Shown: positions 17,272-26,360 of the stretch, piece after piece
Layout: each line of letters starts with the position of its first letter
How positions within the stretch are numbered: position 1 is the first letter of the stretch
NCBI GenBank assembly: GCA_021777035.1
Contig: JAIQZR010000158.1
Coordinates: forward strand, 1-52,667
DNA: 52,667 bases
Direction: 5' to 3'
Source of the DNA: Candidatus Scalindua sp.
Lineage (GTDB): Bacteria; Planctomycetota; Brocadiia; Brocadiales; Scalinduaceae
Notes under the pieces: generated by a model
Told to the model about the DNA's origin: nothing
The model's database searches: none
What the model saw: the letters and a program-made list of their open reading frames with translations, nothing else
Position numbers and translations under genes: made by a program

Positions 17272-19281
17272 CTAACTAGTCTGTGTAGCTTTTTTCATTA
17301 CTTCCAGAGTACTTCTTGAACGTGTAACATCTTGAGAATAACCACACAAGCTAAGTCCTTTAGGAGATTTTTCTACCAGGTCATTCCATTCCGTTTCAGG
17401 CAATGGACAAAATGCACTCGGATTCTCCATCAACAGATCCATACGTCTACGATATTGATTTACTACCGTTTCCACCAAGTTATCTTCATAGTACTGTGCC
17501 TCTATTCTAAACACTTTAACATCTGTCATTAAAAACGAATTCAGATAAGGCAGTACACACAAATCCGAAGCAAACATAATATGGTTCCTGCAATACTGGT
17601 CTACTTCTATCGTTCTAATTTCGCCCTTTTCATCCTTAAGTGCATAGTTGATATAGCGGCATGGTAATCTGCAGCCACTTTTTGCATTTGTCTTGGTAAC
17701 CAACATTGCCGGTAGACAATGTTCCAACAACATACTGGGAAGAGAGCCGTGTACTATACACTCTACTGGAATTGTCGAACGTCTTGCAAGTTTTTCAAGA
17801 TCATTGAATGATGACTCAATGGAAGAAGTAACCCTTCTCACTCCTAACTTTTCCAACATTTTAATAGAATTTATATTCAAAATATTAAATGAAAAATCAG
17901 CGAATATGTCCAGATCAAATTGTTTTGCACAATTCAAAGCACCAAGATTATGAACAAGCACACCATCTACCCCAGTCCTCGTTCCTATATCAAAAAGCCA
18001 TTCAATTTCCGATAATTCCCGAGAAGTGCATATGCGTGGAGTTCCGTATACAAGTTTCCTACCCATATCATGTGCCATCTTAACCGCATCATGTAAATGC
18101 TCTTTCGTCCATCCTTCTCCTCTAACAGGTGACACCTCTGCCCCCAAATATACATAATCGGCACCGGCATTCACTGCTTTCTTTACCGCATTTATAGTGG
18201 AAACCTTTACAGCAAGAAGCTTTCTGTTTTTTGGGCTACCATTATCTACCTCAAAAGGGTTTTCACTCAGATCATCTGGTGTCAGATTCTTCTCCACTGC
18301 CCCACGGCTTAAGAAGAGAGGCTCTTTATTACCGGTATAATCAAATACATTTGATGTCGCATGAGAAAATGCCATTGAGGTGGTAAAATCTCTTACTCTA
18401 TCCTTATACATTTCCTCAAAATCTTCTATCTTATGCCAATACGTAAATGGTGAATTCAAATAATCATCAATAGCTTTACGATATAACGTAATAATAGATC
18501 GCAGAAAATCTTGGTGCCGCATCCTGCCCTCTATCTTAAAAGAACTCACTCCAGCCTGAATCAATTCCGGTATATGTTGAAACATGCACATATCCTTCAT
18601 AGCAAGCAGATAACCATTTGGCAAATCTCCAATCTCTTCACCGGATTTATTTTCTACAATACTGTACTTCCACCTACATGGCTTCATACATTCACCACGA
18701 TTCGCGCTTTTGCCAAATATCACTCCACTGGAATGACACTGCCCACTCTGGCTAACACACATATCACCATGAACAAAATACTCTGTTTCAATATCAGCCT
18801 TCTCCCCTATTTCCTTTACCTGATAAAGGGCAATATCACGAGACGTAATGATTCTCGACACACCCAGTTCCTTCAATTCGGTAGCCATTTCCACGCTATG
18901 CACATTCATCATTGTACTGGCATGCATCGGTATATCCAGTTTCATTTCGTTAACAAGATTGATAACACCCAGATCATGGACTATTATTGCATCTACTTTA
19001 ACGTCCTGAAGATATTTCAGATAATCATAGAGTCCGCTCATTTCGGCATCACTGATAATATTGTTTACTGTCACATAAATATTTACATTTCGATCATGCG
19101 CATAATCAACTGCCAGTGCTAATTGCTCGTCCGTAAAATTAAAATCAGAACGATGCATACGCATATTAAACCGCTTGCCAGCGATGTAAACAGCATCAGC
19201 TCCCGCATCTATTACTGCCACTAATACGTCCCATTTACCAGCCGGGGCAAGTAATTCAACTTTTGTCTGTGATAATTTCAT
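17272..19281 (-). CDS. Double-domain peptidase U32 family protein
   Basis: 669 residues made of two U32-type (beta/alpha)8 barrels. The first (about residues 8-300) has VELLAPAGKWDVLVAVIDAG, then YFVHGDMCVSQSGQC and GECMKPCRW, the Cys set that binds iron-sulfur clusters in RlhA, UbiU and TrhP-type hydroxylases. The second (about residues 355-650) repeats the fold, with CIVHGSLPSMLLEHC and SGCRLPCRY. The family is now linked to oxygen-independent hydroxylation of RNA or ubiquinone precursors and not to proteolysis. An RNA-modifying role is the best guess. AAAGG sits eight bases before ATG, inside a leader shared with the TPR gene. Confidence 0.88.
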   Translation of the reverse strand: MKLSQTKVELLAPAGKWDVLVAVIDAGADAVYIAGKRFNMRMHRSDFNFTDEQLALAVDYAHDRNVNIYVTVNNIISDAEMSGLYDYLKYLQDVKVDAIIVHDLGVINLVNEMKLDIPMHASTMMNVHSVEMATELKELGVSRIITSRDIALYQVKEIGEKADIETEYFVHGDMCVSQSGQCHSSGVIFGKSANRGECMKPCRWKYSIVENKSGEEIGDLPNGYLLAMKDMCMFQHIPELIQAGVSSFKIEGRMRHQDFLRSIITLYRKAIDDYLNSPFTYWHKIEDFEEMYKDRVRDFTTSMAFSHATSNVFDYTGNKEPLFLSRGAVEKNLTPDDLSENPFEVDNGSPKNRKLLAVKVSTINAVKKAVNAGADYVYLGAEVSPVRGEGWTKEHLHDAVKMAHDMGRKLVYGTPRICTSRELSEIEWLFDIGTRTGVDGVLVHNLGALNCAKQFDLDIFADFSFNILNINSIKMLEKLGVRRVTSSIESSFNDLEKLARRSTIPVECIVHGSLPSMLLEHCLPAMLVTKTNAKSGCRLPCRYINYALKDEKGEIRTIEVDQYCRNHIMFASDLCVLPYLNSFLMTDVKVFRIEAQYYEDNLVETVVNQYRRRMDLLMENPSAFCPLPETEWNDLVEKSPKGLSLCGYSQDVTRSRSTLEVMKKATQTS

Positions 19282-19387
19282 AATTAATACCTTTCAGAAG
19301 CAGTTAAAAGTGCCTGAAGTTTAGTAAAAAGTTTAAACTGTTTAAACGGCTTATACCGTTCAAATCGTGTCTGTTCTTTCACTTTAG
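19282..19387 (-). promoter_or_regulatory. Shared 5' leader element, copy 2 (before U32 gene)
   Basis: Second copy of the leader before the TPR gene, with an 11-base insertion around the AACGG/CCGTT hairpin. The start-proximal hairpin survives with a wobble instead of a Watson-Crick pair, and its 3' arm includes the AAAGG ribosome site. That a repeat ends at exactly the start codon in both genes argues for a function in expression. Confidence 0.55.
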
Positions 19388-19412
19388 TACACTTTAGGCA
19401 CTTATTTATGCT

Positions 19413-20552
19413 TTAATACAATCCTGTTTTTACCATTTTACTATTATTTTCCAGAAGCCCGGGGTTCCTGACTCCGTCCTGAGTGATTCCATACTCTCTA
19501 GCAGTAGAAGTTGGAGGTATACGGATCGCCCTGTCACGTTCAAACATGTTTGGTATAAAAAAACTTTCATCCAATCTGTGAAACACGACCTGCCCCTCTT
19601 CCTCGTAGTTAACAACCTTTGACAACCGTCCACTATCGGGTACATTACCATCAACCGCTTCAACCACCTGCACTATCATTCTGGGACCAAGTGGATAATA
19701 ATCAAGGTCATACGTAGATGACGCTTCTATTTCGAGACAGAGACCAAAAAGCGTATTCCCATATCCTGAAATGTGAACTGCATTCGGAAAATCTTCCTCT
19801 TTAAACCGTTTCAATGCCTCTTTTCCTATTGAAATACCACCGTAATGTACACCCTTTATAGCCATACGTTTTTGATCGCTCATGCGCAAAGCTAATGCGG
19901 CAAGAACAGGAGGTGTTGTGTATAAGACGTCTATTTCCTGCGTCTCTATAATATCCATTGCCTGGCCAAGTACGTGTTCAAGATAACGTTTACTCCCTAT
20001 TGACTCAGGTCGCATTTTTTTTGCCCATCTTGGATCAAAATCTATAGAAAACGGATCCATACTTCCCATCTTGTTTGCAACCGGCCCAACCGCTTTGCCA
20101 ATTATGTGTGGACCACTTGGCCCAATCCACAACCAATTTCCACCAGTAGGGAAATCACGCTTTCCGGCAATAAAAGCAAACCAGTCAACGAAAATCGCAT
20201 GAAACTCCAGAGTGTGATATGCTGTTACTTTGGGTCTACCGGTAGTGCCTGCAGTTTCACCTAATATAAAATCGTTTTTATGATCCAAGAATACCTTTGG
20301 GATGAAATGTTCAATGGGATATTTCCGCAAATCATCTTCACGCATTGGCCCAAGTATCTTTAAATCATCGAGAATTTTTAACTCTTTTTTTGCATCAATT
20401 CCCAACTCTTTCTCTTTCTCAAGCCAGTACTGACTTCCATAGTCCGGATCAAAATGTCTGGACACAACTGACGGCAACCACTCATCATGCGATAATCCAA
20501 ACCACTTTGAGTATTGAAATTGAAATGGGTTCGTTTTATTTAAGGTCAACAT
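19413..20552 (-). CDS. Phenylacetate-CoA ligase-like AMP-binding protein, C-terminal domain missing
   Basis: 379 residues of the adenylate-forming (PaaK/CapK) type. The phosphate-binding loop AGTTGRPKVTAYH is at about residue 108. A second family motif reads SGYGNTLFG where most ligases have an acidic TE pair. Family members are usually above 420 residues and end in a small domain carrying the catalytic lysine; here the protein stops early, so it may only adenylate or bind acids, or depend on another protein. It is last in a leftward cluster with RND exporter, SCP2-like and reductase genes, which suggests acyl or lipid chemistry. Confidence 0.75.
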   Translation of the reverse strand: MLTLNKTNPFQFQYSKWFGLSHDEWLPSVVSRHFDPDYGSQYWLEKEKELGIDAKKELKILDDLKILGPMREDDLRKYPIEHFIPKVFLDHKNDFILGETAGTTGRPKVTAYHTLEFHAIFVDWFAFIAGKRDFPTGGNWLWIGPSGPHIIGKAVGPVANKMGSMDPFSIDFDPRWAKKMRPESIGSKRYLEHVLGQAMDIIETQEIDVLYTTPPVLAALALRMSDQKRMAIKGVHYGGISIGKEALKRFKEEDFPNAVHISGYGNTLFGLCLEIEASSTYDLDYYPLGPRMIVQVVEAVDGNVPDSGRLSKVVNYEEEGQVVFHRLDESFFIPNMFERDRAIRIPPTSTAREYGITQDGVRNPGLLENNSKMVKTGLY

Positions 20553-20601
20553 ATTTTGTATAAGACATAGAAAGACTATCTTGACTAAATGTAGTAATAA
20601 C

Positions 20602-20654
20602 GGTGGATTCGCTTCGCTTCCCCGGACAAAAAACGCCGAGGACTTTAATCCACC
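20602..20654. repeat. Inverted GGTGGATT/AATCCACC intergenic repeat
   Basis: GGTGGATT at 20602-20609 faces AATCCACC at 20647-20654, with GCTTCGCTTCCCC between. This resembles the dispersed GTAGGGTGGATT-type palindromic repeat seen between genes in many bacteria. It may also fold as a terminator-like hairpin after the RND gene. Confidence 0.65.
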
Positions 20655-20671
20655 CTACATAAAAACAGAAT

Positions 20672-23005
20672 TTATGACTGAAATTTTGGTTTAAATAATA
20701 ATATACATGAAGGCAAAATAAGCAGATCAGCGATAATCGCACTTACCATTGTTATACCAGTGAGCAGTCCAAAATATTGAATAGCCTTAAAACTAGATAG
20801 ACAAAAAACCAGAAAACCACAAGTTGCAACAATGGTAGTAAAAATCAATGCCCTACCCACTCCTGAGAGTGTACGTTGTATTGCAAGGTAATGATCACCA
20901 TCTTTTCTGAATTCTTCTTTAAAACGGTATAGAAAATGGATTGTATCATCAACCGATATTCCTATCGCAACACTCGCAATCATAATTGTCGCAACATCCA
21001 GATTTATACCCACGTATCCCATAACTCCCAAGGTAATAACAATTGGAATCAAGTTGGGTATCATGCTCATCATACCAATCCTTGCAGATTTCAATAGCAA
21101 CGCAATACATATGAAGATCAAGATAAAAGCGAGGCTGAATGTCTTTATCTGGCTCTCAATCAAGTATCCCTGCATATCCATGAGAAGCGACACGATACCC
21201 GTAATAGTACAACCAACACTTAATGGAAAATTTGTCTTAACGAATCCTTCTATATTATTTACTATCGCCTGATATCTAGAAGAACCGACGTTTTTCATCC
21301 TTACGGTAACACGTCCTTCGTTATAGTCTTCTGAGTAAAGACTTTTTACGATTTTGTCTCCGTGCAGTGATGCAAGCTTTACGTAATCAATTGCCTTATC
21401 CTTTGTTATTACTTGACTATCTGAATTGTCTTTATAGAGTAACTTGTTAAGATACTTTACATAGTCTGCAACAGAAACGCTCTTGGTCACCTCTGGTATT
21501 TTTTTTAAATAGTCCTGCAATTTCTCCATTCCCACCAGGACATCAGGCTGAAAAGCACCACCCACATTTCCAGCATCAATAACTATGTCCATGGGCATAA
21601 GTCCCATTAATTCCTCCTCAATATGTTCCGTTGCTTTCGCTATTTCACTGCTTTCAGGAAACGACTCGAATATGCTGGACTCCGCCTCAATCTTTGTGAT
21701 TCCATAAATCGCGACTCCAACAAACAGTAAACTCAAAACAAAGAGAGATATAGTATTATTCTTAACAAACTTTCCGATAAACCCATAGCCCCCCCAGTAT
21801 TCCTTGTTGCTTAATTTTCTACTTTTTCTAAGATCTAAGAATGGCTTACTCATCCATAACGGAAAAAGAGAAAGCATGCCAGGAACAAAGGCTATACATA
21901 TAAAGAATGACATCATTATTCCGGCGGACATAAATATGCCGGTAATTTTTACCGGAGTTACATCACTGGCCATCAGAGAAAGAAAGCCAATTGAAGTTGT
22001 CAGACATGTCAGAAAACATGGAACACATATGTGTTTGACTGTTTCTAATATACTCTTTCGTCTATCTCCCGAGAGATTTACTTCCAGATAAAACCTGTTT
22101 AGAATGTGTACTGAAGTAGCCAGAGAAATTATGAAGACAAGGGGTATAAGCATCCCCGATACCATGTTCATCTTATGACCAAATATAACAAACAGACCGA
22201 CAGTCCACATAATATTAATGCCGATTGTTATTGCGGGAATCAGTACACCGGAAATATTCCTAAAAAGTACTATCAGAATAACGAGTGCCACTGCAAACAT
22301 CACCGGTGTGAAAGTTTTCATATCTTTTTGCGACATTCGATCCAGTTCTGTATTTACGATTGATGGGCCTGCAAGAAAAAAATTTTTCTGTGGCTCATTT
22401 ACCTCACTTACTCCATCTTTTAATGAAAGCTGAGACGGTGCATTATTATATTCAATGTCAACAGTTCTAAGTATCTCCCTGGTTTCTTTCACTAGCTCTT
22501 TTCTCAACTCTGGTGACACTTTTTTTACAGTAGCTATTATAGCAGTTGTTTCACCATTACTAGAGATCACATTATTAACGTACATAGGATCACTCAGGGT
22601 CTTTTCCTTAAATACTTCAAGGGCAGACCTTGTCTTGTTTCTCTTTAATATATCTTTAAAATATGGTGCGGACAACTTGTCCTTGTAAACACTGGCCAAA
22701 GAGGTCACGCTCCTTACGCCCTTAACCGATTCCAGCCTCGTTGCTATATCATTAATTAGCTTAAGCCTTTTTCCGGTAAAAAGATCATCACCATCCATTG
22801 CAATTAAAAGAAACTCATCATCTCCAAACCTGTCTATAAAATTATAATAGTAATCAAGTTTAGGATCATTATGTTTCAACCATACTTCAATGGAATTATC
22901 GGTTTTAGCCTTTATTGCATAATGCCCAAACAAAACGGTTAAAAGCCCTATCAGGACAAGAAACACTATACGGTATCTCAGTATTATATTTGCAATTCGT
23001 ACCAT
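20672..23005 (-). CDS. RND-superfamily exporter (MMPL/HAE3-like)
   Basis: About 777 residues from the ATG at 23005, which begins one base after the upstream stop; an upstream TTG at 23023 is a less likely start. Two halves of about six membrane helices each with large loops after helices 1 and 7 are the RND layout; length fits the HAE3/HpnN-like branch that exports hopanoids and other lipids. The second half keeps the proton-relay acid pair in GISVDDTIHFLYRF, whereas the matching place in the first half reads SLATSVHIL without an acidic residue. It follows an SCP2-like gene, so a lipid cargo is plausible but unproven. Confidence 0.88.
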   Translation of the reverse strand: MVRIANIILRYRIVFLVLIGLLTVLFGHYAIKAKTDNSIEVWLKHNDPKLDYYYNFIDRFGDDEFLLIAMDGDDLFTGKRLKLINDIATRLESVKGVRSVTSLASVYKDKLSAPYFKDILKRNKTRSALEVFKEKTLSDPMYVNNVISSNGETTAIIATVKKVSPELRKELVKETREILRTVDIEYNNAPSQLSLKDGVSEVNEPQKNFFLAGPSIVNTELDRMSQKDMKTFTPVMFAVALVILIVLFRNISGVLIPAITIGINIMWTVGLFVIFGHKMNMVSGMLIPLVFIISLATSVHILNRFYLEVNLSGDRRKSILETVKHICVPCFLTCLTTSIGFLSLMASDVTPVKITGIFMSAGIMMSFFICIAFVPGMLSLFPLWMSKPFLDLRKSRKLSNKEYWGGYGFIGKFVKNNTISLFVLSLLFVGVAIYGITKIEAESSIFESFPESSEIAKATEHIEEELMGLMPMDIVIDAGNVGGAFQPDVLVGMEKLQDYLKKIPEVTKSVSVADYVKYLNKLLYKDNSDSQVITKDKAIDYVKLASLHGDKIVKSLYSEDYNEGRVTVRMKNVGSSRYQAIVNNIEGFVKTNFPLSVGCTITGIVSLLMDMQGYLIESQIKTFSLAFILIFICIALLLKSARIGMMSMIPNLIPIVITLGVMGYVGINLDVATIMIASVAIGISVDDTIHFLYRFKEEFRKDGDHYLAIQRTLSGVGRALIFTTIVATCGFLVFCLSSFKAIQYFGLLTGITMVSAIIADLLILPSCILLFKPKFQS

Positions 23006-23006
23006 A

Positions 23007-23450
23007 CTATAAATAATTAACAAGGACGTTCATTTTAAGCGCAATCATTATGTCACCTGCTATCTTGACCTTTCTCTTAAAAAAAGCCTTTTGCGGTGTA
23101 AACTCTCTTTTTAAAATAGAGATAAAAGTTTCACTATCCATTCGGAATGTTGACACTGCGCGTATTGTTGATTCATTAGGATAGGAGCGGATCTCAGAGC
23201 AATTTCTTACAACACGTGTCAACAGTCCGCATTCCACTGCAATAGTCCAACTACCGCCGTTGTCACCATCTATGTCAAACCTGATGGCAGTATTCAAACT
23301 CTCAATCTTGGGAAGTGTGCATAGGTTTACACGTGCAAAAATCAACTGCTCAAAATATTCTACAGGAGTCATCCCATTTGTAATTTCAGGCCGCTTGTCA
23401 AAATCTCCTGGTTTTATGTCAACCGTTTGGTAAATTTTATGATCGTTCAT
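23007..23450 (-). CDS. SCP2 sterol-carrier-like small protein
   Basis: 147 residues, no signal peptide. The middle and end (AIRFDIDGDNGGSWTIAVECG, then TFRMDSETFISILKREFTPQKAFFKRKVKIAGDI) match the pattern of SCP2 lipid-binding domains: a beta-sheet with DG-G-W and a terminal helix after a KIxGD element. SCP2 domains hold fatty acyl or sterol-like lipids in a hydrophobic tunnel. The gene is sandwiched between the RND exporter (one-base spacing) and a thioester reductase, consistent with handing over a lipid. Confidence 0.65.
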   Translation of the reverse strand: MNDHKIYQTVDIKPGDFDKRPEITNGMTPVEYFEQLIFARVNLCTLPKIESLNTAIRFDIDGDNGGSWTIAVECGLLTRVVRNCSEIRSYPNESTIRAVSTFRMDSETFISILKREFTPQKAFFKRKVKIAGDIMIALKMNVLVNYL

Positions 23451-23462
23451 AAATATGCTCGC

Positions 23463-24695
23463 TTAGACTTTCTCTAATAATGTTCGTTTTCCCTCTCCCC
23501 AATTATGAGAAACAGCAAAATCTATTAATATCGCAACTAATTCCTTAGTCATGGCAGGACAAATAATACCACTGCCTTTCAAAATCTCCTGAGTATGGCT
23601 ATCATCAAATCGTAACTTACTAAACAGATACGAGTAATAAGACCTTGTCTGGCGAAGAAATAATTTTTCTACAGTGCTCAAATTTTGCGTTTCAAGTGAT
23701 TTATCAATCTTTATATGCATACCATTAATTCCCAAAATGGCCATTACCAAATCTCTTAATTCGCAGAGTTTCGGTGGATTTGGATTTGTAATATGATAAA
23801 TTTTACCTATACTCTCTCCCTTTTTTAAAATTGCAACAATGGCATCAGCAACATAATCGATGGGAACGAGATTAATAAGAGCATTATGGTCTCCAGGCAC
23901 TCTAATAGTAATATCATTTAAATTTTCACTTTTCTGCTTAATAAAAGAATTATTAATATTTAACAACACCTTCACAAAAAGGTATATGTTGTCAAATTTA
24001 CATGTGGCCCCGGTTTGGGAATCTCCTACTATTATTCCCGGACGATATATTGTATATGGAATATCATTACTTTTTGTATATTTAATCACAAGTTGCTCAG
24101 CAACGAACTTACTCCTCTCATACTCATTATTAAATAGAGGCTCATCTACCATCTCATTTTCGCAAATTAAGCCATTTTGTTTGCCAGCAACATATGCTGT
24201 GCTTATATAATGAAACCTCTTTTTCCCCCCTGTATTAGTAAACTGTAATACATTTTCTGTCCCCTTGACGTTAACGGCCACATGCTCATCAGCATCCTGC
24301 ATTTCAAAATGGGTTATCGCAGCACAGTGAAACACTTCATCTACTTCATTACACAACCTTTTATATTCTTGTTTCTCTAATCCCAAACTACTGGAAGTTA
24401 TATCACCATCGAATATTTCTACATTACTAAAAAATAGTTCAGGAAGTGATTTATTATCATTTATCTGACCACCAGCCAGTCGGCACTGTTCCTGTGTGTA
24501 TTCATCTAAATGATGCCCCTGTATCAGTTCCTTAAATAAGCCTTCCGAATCAAATGAAATTTGAGACGAATCATTGTCTCTTTTTCTTATTAACAACCTC
24601 AACTTACAGCCTGAGACCAGAAGTCTCTGCGCAATAGCACCACCAAGAAAGCCTGTTGAGCCTGTTACCAAAATTATTTTTTCCCTTTTCTCCAT
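23463..24695 (-). CDS. NAD(P)-dependent thioester/fatty acyl reductase (extended SDR)
   Basis: 410 residues. The Rossmann motif TGSTGFLGG lies at about residues 11-19; the catalytic YxxxK is in NEYERSKFVAEQL at about residue 190; the substrate side has YRPGIIVGDS. This pattern fits male-sterility/thioester-reductase NAD-binding domains, which reduce acyl thioesters to aldehydes or alcohols. Length is usual for a stand-alone enzyme. It is the first or second gene of the leftward lipid-like cluster, with GGGAGG upstream of ATG. The substrate is not known. Confidence 0.85.
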   Translation of the reverse strand: MEKREKIILVTGSTGFLGGAIAQRLLVSGCKLRLLIRKRDNDSSQISFDSEGLFKELIQGHHLDEYTQEQCRLAGGQINDNKSLPELFFSNVEIFDGDITSSSLGLEKQEYKRLCNEVDEVFHCAAITHFEMQDADEHVAVNVKGTENVLQFTNTGGKKRFHYISTAYVAGKQNGLICENEMVDEPLFNNEYERSKFVAEQLVIKYTKSNDIPYTIYRPGIIVGDSQTGATCKFDNIYLFVKVLLNINNSFIKQKSENLNDITIRVPGDHNALINLVPIDYVADAIVAILKKGESIGKIYHITNPNPPKLCELRDLVMAILGINGMHIKIDKSLETQNLSTVEKLFLRQTRSYYSYLFSKLRFDDSHTQEILKGSGIICPAMTKELVAILIDFAVSHNWGEGKRTLLEKV

Positions 24696-24734
24696 ATTAA
24701 ATTAATACCCTCCCGTTGCTCATACCGAAACACA

Positions 24735-25109
24735 TCATTTACTATCTACTTTCGCCTGGATCGCTTCACGAACTGCTTCTTCTATTTCGTTATAGCCAAC
24801 CGGCTTTTGAAATAGTCTAAATGACTCATGGATTATAGAAGAGACAGAAGATAAGGAAACATCACCGTCTATAACGATAATAACCGGGAGTTTATAATCT
24901 ATCGCCTTTATAGCAGAGAAAATCTGCACACCGTTTAAATCGTCTGGTTGCAGATTAAAGATAACAACACCAAATCCGTCTTTCAGTACATATTTTACCG
25001 CCTCACTTGGCCGGGAAGCTTCTTGCACAACAAAGCCTTTTGATTCAAGCACATATTTTAAATTACACCTGAACAAATCGTCCGGATCACAAATAAGAAC
25101 TTTTTTCAT
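24735..25109 (-). CDS. Stand-alone receiver domain with N in place of phospho-acceptor D
   Basis: 124 residues, a single response-regulator receiver fold. The acidic pocket (CDPDDLF) and the lysine (FQKPVG) are kept, but the phosphorylation site aspartate is N52 (VIFNLQPDDLNG), and the switch Thr/Ser region reads VIDGD. It is thus probably not phosphorylated in the usual way and could be a constitutive or ligand-responsive pseudo-receiver. It lies 39 bp upstream of the reductase gene and may regulate or localise that cluster. No output domain. Confidence 0.85.
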   Translation of the reverse strand: MKKVLICDPDDLFRCNLKYVLESKGFVVQEASRPSEAVKYVLKDGFGVVIFNLQPDDLNGVQIFSAIKAIDYKLPVIIVIDGDVSLSSVSSIIHESFRLFQKPVGYNEIEEAVREAIQAKVDSK

Positions 25110-25487
25110 TTTATATTTTTCAGTGACATTTAAAACCCTACTTACTACTTCTCAATTGTTTCATTTTAGTTTGAAGAATAACACCAGTTTCTCTTTCCCC
25201 GTAAGAATATCATTGTTAAAAAGTGAAAGCTCTGATTTGCTGACAACCTACTTCAGGTTTTCGTATAACATGCAACTATCGCAATAGAGATGCCACGCGA
25301 ATAAAACGTGAAAGTATCATATATGACAAGATCATTTAAGTATTTGTTCAATAGCGTCTTAACGCAATTACAAATATTTGAAGCTTATTATGTAATAGTC
25401 ATTAAATGGAATGGACAATGTAATGTTTACATAGCATAGCATGTAATTATTACATGCTTTTTGTTTGTAACATATTATAGTTTAGCT
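25110..25487. other. 378-bp intergenic region with ATGTAAT-rich palindromes
   Basis: No gene is seen. From about 25385 to 25458 the word ATGTAAT recurs several times in both orientations, ending in the perfect palindrome at 25438-25458. This may be a terminator for the leftward eIF2B-like gene or a binding site for the promoter of the receiver gene. Confidence 0.4.
25438..25462. terminator. Palindromic hairpin, possible terminator
   Basis: AGCATGTAAT (25438-25447) and ATTACATGCT (25449-25458) form a perfect inverted repeat. A short T run follows on the plus strand, though the genes on both sides are on the minus strand, so an operator is as likely as a terminator. Confidence 0.4.
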
Positions 25488-26360
25488 CTATAAAGTCCCA
25501 ATTTCAATCTCACCATTTTCAGTAATTAAATGATCCACAAGTTTGAGGTCTATGAGGTCATGGGAGTGTGTGGTTAGAGGATAGACACAACCGTCCTGTA
25601 CCATATCTACCACTTTTAAATAGATATGCTGGCATGTACAGGGTTGGTGGGAAAATTTAAGAGATTTCACAAAGAGGTATACCGGTATATGGTTATAACG
25701 GCAGAAGGAGACAACATTTGCCGTTCCCACTACAGCCACCGCTTGTTTGTCATGTGTAAATGAAACTGCCCCGATAAACATTTTAGTGGCGTTTTCAAGT
25801 TGAAGGCTCAAGGAATATTCCGGCACAATGATATGATCGATATCGGCTTCAGTCAACCAGGTAATCATCTGTTTTGTTTTCAAAAAATCCTGTTTGAGAA
25901 CTATTACTGAGAATTTACGGTTCAGTTCTTTTTTGGCTTCGATCAAAATACGTTCCACAACGGTACTGGCTGAATGGGTAATGATGACGTCATTGTCCAT
26001 AACATATTGCCGTCCCGCCAGGACAACTTTTTCCGTCATGGTCTCAAACAGTTCCATTTTTTGCTTAAGGATCCTGACCGTTTGGTTTTTTATCTCATCA
26101 TAACTTGCATCCGCATAGGCCATTATTTCTGTTTCAAATTGTTCGATAAGGTGGATAAGGGGTACTATTCTCGGTTCAGTGTTTTTTATGATTTCGATCA
26201 GTTCGGCATACTGGGCCAGAAGATGTTCCCGTTTACATCGTAACAATTTGACAGCATTTATAAATGACTGCAATACTGTCATCGTAGTACGGTTTGTTCC
26301 GAGCGTTTCTCCATGGCCCCTGAAAAGGCTGAATAATTTTTCACGATCTATTATATTCAT
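25488..26360 (-). CDS. IF-2B/eIF2B-family protein lacking isomerase residues
   Basis: About 290 residues. I prefer the ATG at 26360 because it overlaps the stop of the permease gene as ATGA; the ATG at 26372 is an alternative. The C-terminal half has the eIF2B-alpha/MtnA/ribose-1,5-bisphosphate isomerase fold (DVIITHSASTVVERIL at about residue 130, GTANVVSFCRYNHIPVYLF near residue 215). The Cys of the isomerases is replaced by Ser (THSAS), and the GAD aspartate by V (IGAVSF), so isomerase activity is unlikely. It more resembles the non-catalytic regulatory eIF2B subunits. Possibly it senses a nucleotide or sugar phosphate and regulates the coupled transporter. Confidence 0.75.
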   Translation of the reverse strand: MNIIDREKLFSLFRGHGETLGTNRTTMTVLQSFINAVKLLRCKREHLLAQYAELIEIIKNTEPRIVPLIHLIEQFETEIMAYADASYDEIKNQTVRILKQKMELFETMTEKVVLAGRQYVMDNDVIITHSASTVVERILIEAKKELNRKFSVIVLKQDFLKTKQMITWLTEADIDHIIVPEYSLSLQLENATKMFIGAVSFTHDKQAVAVVGTANVVSFCRYNHIPVYLFVKSLKFSHQPCTCQHIYLKVVDMVQDGCVYPLTTHSHDLIDLKLVDHLITENGEIEIGTL

